A DNA stretch of 17,164 bases. Origin: an uncultured Eubacteriales bacterium (GTDB lineage Bacteria; Bacillota; Clostridia; Oscillospirales; Butyricicoccaceae). Below are positions 15,100 through 17,164 of this stretch, in pieces (within the stretch, counting starts at the first letter, position 1; every line of letters starts with the position of its first letter). The notes below the pieces were generated by a model that worked only from the letters and a program-made list of their open reading frames with translations, was not told the DNA's origin and did no database searches. Location: assembly GCA_900555855.1 (NCBI GenBank), contig USML01000032.1, positions 1 to 17,164 of the forward strand, given 5' to 3'. Both the position numbers and the translations under genes were made by a program.

Positions 15100-16506
15100 A
15101 TGGATAAGGTCGTACATTCTCTGAAGGAGGTCATCGCCCTGGCCGGCGTCAAATCTGGCATGCGGATTTCCTTCCATCATCATCTGCGCAACGGCGATTT
15201 CGTCCTGAATATGGTTCTGGACGCGCTGGCCGAAGCCGGCATCCGGGATCTGGATGTGAATGCCAGCTCGCTGTTTGACTGCCATGCGCCGCTGGTGGAC
15301 CACATCAAAAACGGCGTGGTCACTCACCTGAAGTGCAATTATATGTCTGCGGGCGTGGGCCGGGCCATTTCCCACGGGGTGCTGTCCACGCCGGTGGAGT
15401 TCCGCACCCACGGCGGCCGCCCTGCCGATATCGTTTCCGGCAAGACGCCCATTGATGTGGCCTTTATCGCCGCCCCCACGGCGGATCCCATGGGCAACTG
15501 CACCGGCAAGCTGGGCAGATCTGCCTGCGGCAGCCTGGGCTATGCCTTCCCGGACGCCATGTATGCCAAAAAGGTGGTCGTCATCACGGACAATCTGGTG
15601 CCCTATCCGCTGACGGAGCGCTCCATCGACGAGACCTATGTGGATTATGTGGTCCCCGTGGAGGCCATCGGCGATCCCAGCGGCATCGTTTCCGGCACCA
15701 CCCGCATCACCCGGGACCCGGTGGGTCTGGTGATGGCGGAGACGGCGGCCCGGGTCATTCAGGCCAGCGGCCTTTTGAAGGACGGCTTTTCCTTCCAGAC
15801 CGGCGCCGGCGGCGCATCCTTGGCCGCGGCCAAATATCTGAAGGATATCATGCTGCGGGAGAAGATCCAGGGTTCCTTCGGTCTGGGCGGCATCACCGGC
15901 TATATGGTGGATATGCTGCAGGCGGGCTGCTTCCGCAAGCTGCTGGATGTCCAGTGCTTTGATCTGAAGGCCGTGGAATCCATCCGGGACAACCCGAACC
16001 ACAGCGAGGTCTCCGCCATGCAGTATGCTTCGCCCAACGGGAAAAGCGCCGCGGTGGACAGTCTGGATGTGGTGATCCTGGGGGCCACGGAGGTGGACAC
16101 CCAGTTCAATGTAAATGTCCATACCGATTCCAACGGTTCCATCATGGGCGGCTCCGGCGGGCACAGCGATACTGCCGCCGGTGCAAAGCTGGCCATGATC
16201 ATCGCGCCCCTTTCCCGGGCCCGCCTGCCCATCGTCACAGACCGTGTGCAGTGCGTCTCCACCCCCGGCTCCAGCATTGATGTGCTGGTGACCCAGCGGG
16301 GCGTGGCGGTGAATCCCGCCCGGGAGGATCTGCGCAGGGCGCTGGAAAGCGCCGGCCTGCCCGTCTGCTCCATGGAAGAGCTGAAGCGCCGGGCGGAGGC
16401 CATCTGCGGTCAGCCCCGCCCCGTGCAGCATGGCAGCCGGGTGGTGGCAAATGTGATCTATCGGGACGGCACGCTGCTGGACCAGATCTATAATGTAAAG
16501 GACTGA
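15100..16506 (+). CDS. citF: Citrate lyase alpha subunit (acyl-ACP transferase)
   Basis: This 468-residue protein is the CoA-transferase-like subunit that exchanges acetyl-ACP for citryl-ACP. Landmarks are SGMRISFHHHLRNGDFVLN, LKCNYMSAGVGRAI, FRTHGGRPADI, GAGGASLAAAKYL and GSGGHSDTAAGAKL. It is about 40 residues shorter at the N-terminus than well-studied CitF proteins of about 508 residues; the sequence begins close to the conserved SFHHH part. The start at 15100 is chosen because GGAAGGAG (15081-15088) lies 11 bases upstream, and it sits one base after the citE stop. An earlier in-frame codon at 15073 lies inside citE and upstream of that site. The close spacing supports a CitDEF complex. 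Confidence 0.93.
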   Translation: MDKVVHSLKEVIALAGVKSGMRISFHHHLRNGDFVLNMVLDALAEAGIRDLDVNASSLFDCHAPLVDHIKNGVVTHLKCNYMSAGVGRAISHGVLSTPVEFRTHGGRPADIVSGKTPIDVAFIAAPTADPMGNCTGKLGRSACGSLGYAFPDAMYAKKVVVITDNLVPYPLTERSIDETYVDYVVPVEAIGDPSGIVSGTTRITRDPVGLVMAETAARVIQASGLLKDGFSFQTGAGGASLAAAKYLKDIMLREKIQGSFGLGGITGYMVDMLQAGCFRKLLDVQCFDLKAVESIRDNPNHSEVSAMQYASPNGKSAAVDSLDVVILGATEVDTQFNVNVHTDSNGSIMGGSGGHSDTAAGAKLAMIIAPLSRARLPIVTDRVQCVSTPGSSIDVLVTQRGVAVNPAREDLRRALESAGLPVCSMEELKRRAEAICGQPRPVQHGSRVVANVIYRDGTLLDQIYNVKD

Positions 16507-16521
16507 CGGGGAGGAAAGCTT

Positions 16522-17164
16522 ATGCGAGAGATCAACGCTTCCGCCATTACGGAGACGGTGGCCCGTCTTTGTGTGGAGGCCAACCGGCACCTGCCGCAGG
16601 ATGTGCGGGACTGCATCGCCTGCGCCCGGGAACAGGAGACCTGGGCTGCGGCGCAGGAGATCCTGGATCGGATCCGGGAAAATTATCAGATCGCCGACCG
16701 GGATGAGGTCGCCATCTGTCAGGACACCGGCATGGCCTGCGTCTTTTTGGAGATCGGGCAGGAGGTCCATATCCGCGGCGACCTGCGGGCAGCCGTGGAC
16801 GAGGGCGTCCGGCAGGGCTACAGTCAGTATCTGCGGAAATCCGTGGTGCGGGATCCGCTGGACCGGGTGAACACCGGCGACAATACCCCGGCCATGCTCT
16901 ATACAGAGCTGGTGCCCGGCGACGGGCTGAAGATCACCGTGGCCCCCAAGGGCTTCGGCAGCGAGAATATGAGCCAGATCCGGATGCTCAAGCCCTCCGA
17001 CGGGCTGCAGGGCGTCAAGGATTTCATCCTGAAGGTGGTGGAGGACGCCGGCCCCAATCCCTGTCCGCCCATCGTGGTGGGCGTTGGCCTGGGCGGGACC
17101 TTTGACAAGGCGGCGCTGCTGGCGAAAAAGGCGCTGATGCGTCCGCTGAATGTGCGCAGCGAAG
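16522..17164 (+). CDS. Class I fumarate hydratase alpha subunit (or mesaconase), 5' part
   Basis: The frame runs off the window edge, leaving 214 codons of an expected 280 or so. It begins MREINASAITETVARLCVEA and shows the iron-sulfur dehydratase pattern: CQDTGMACVF with Cys66, APKGFGSENMSQ at 141-152, and NPCPPIVVGVGLGGTFDKA with Cys181; these cysteines are likely cluster ligands. The family adds water to fumarate (or mesaconate, or dehydrates tartrate) using a [4Fe-4S] cluster, with a separate beta subunit expected just downstream. GGGGAGG (16508-16514) lies 7 bases before the ATG, and the gene starts 16 bases after citF, so it is in the same operon. The true substrate cannot be decided here. 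Confidence 0.9.
   Translation, partial: MREINASAITETVARLCVEANRHLPQDVRDCIACAREQETWAAAQEILDRIRENYQIADRDEVAICQDTGMACVFLEIGQEVHIRGDLRAAVDEGVRQGYSQYLRKSVVRDPLDRVNTGDNTPAMLYTELVPGDGLKITVAPKGFGSENMSQIRMLKPSDGLQGVKDFILKVVEDAGPNPCPPIVVGVGLGGTFDKAALLAKKALMRPLNVRSE

Overview
The window is a gene-dense, GC-rich stretch with every supported gene on the + strand, strong AGGAGG-type ribosome binding sites and intrinsic terminators. RNase J, an M3 oligoendopeptidase, a lipoprotein-type Opp/Dpp transporter and clostridial-style citDEF plus a two-subunit class I fumarase suggest an anaerobic, GC-rich Firmicute (Clostridia, probably Oscillospiraceae-like gut bacteria). No rRNA or marker gene confirms this, so the taxonomy is inference. 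No mobile element, CRISPR array, tRNA or rRNA was seen.

Layout. (1) 1-1230: 3' part of ribonuclease J, closed by a strong terminator. (2) 1231-1556: AT-rich intergenic region with a sigma-A-like promoter for an M3 metallopeptidase (1557-3251). (3) 3252-3398: a second, extended -10 promoter and short leader, then a four-helix membrane protein of unknown function (3399-3950). (4) 4021-12050: a complete oligopeptide/dipeptide ABC transporter in the order lipoprotein SBP, OppB, OppC, OppD, OppF, ending in an overlapping small membrane protein and a terminator. A near-perfect 31-bp palindrome lies at the probable promoter, and a stem-loop separates the SBP gene from the permease genes. (5) 12237-12413: a 58-residue YtxH-like small membrane protein. 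(6) 12573-13838: a membrane-anchored NAGPA-type phosphodiester glycosidase with its own promoter and terminator. (7) 13949 to the window end: citD-citE-citF followed at once by the alpha subunit of a class I fumarase-type hydratase, cut by the window edge.

How they work together. The transporter imports peptides, and the nearby cytosolic M3 peptidase could trim them, although it has its own promoter. The last operon encodes the three citrate-lyase-type subunits next to a fumarase/mesaconase-type dehydratase. This fits either citrate fermentation (citrate to oxaloacetate and acetate, with reduction towards fumarate) or the methylaspartate route of glutamate fermentation (mesaconate to citramalate to pyruvate and acetate). 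The sequence here cannot separate the two.

The most unusual feature is the OppC subunit. It carries about 370 extra residues between its first membrane helix and the conserved permease core. The partner substrate-binding protein is also enlarged, by about 130 residues.
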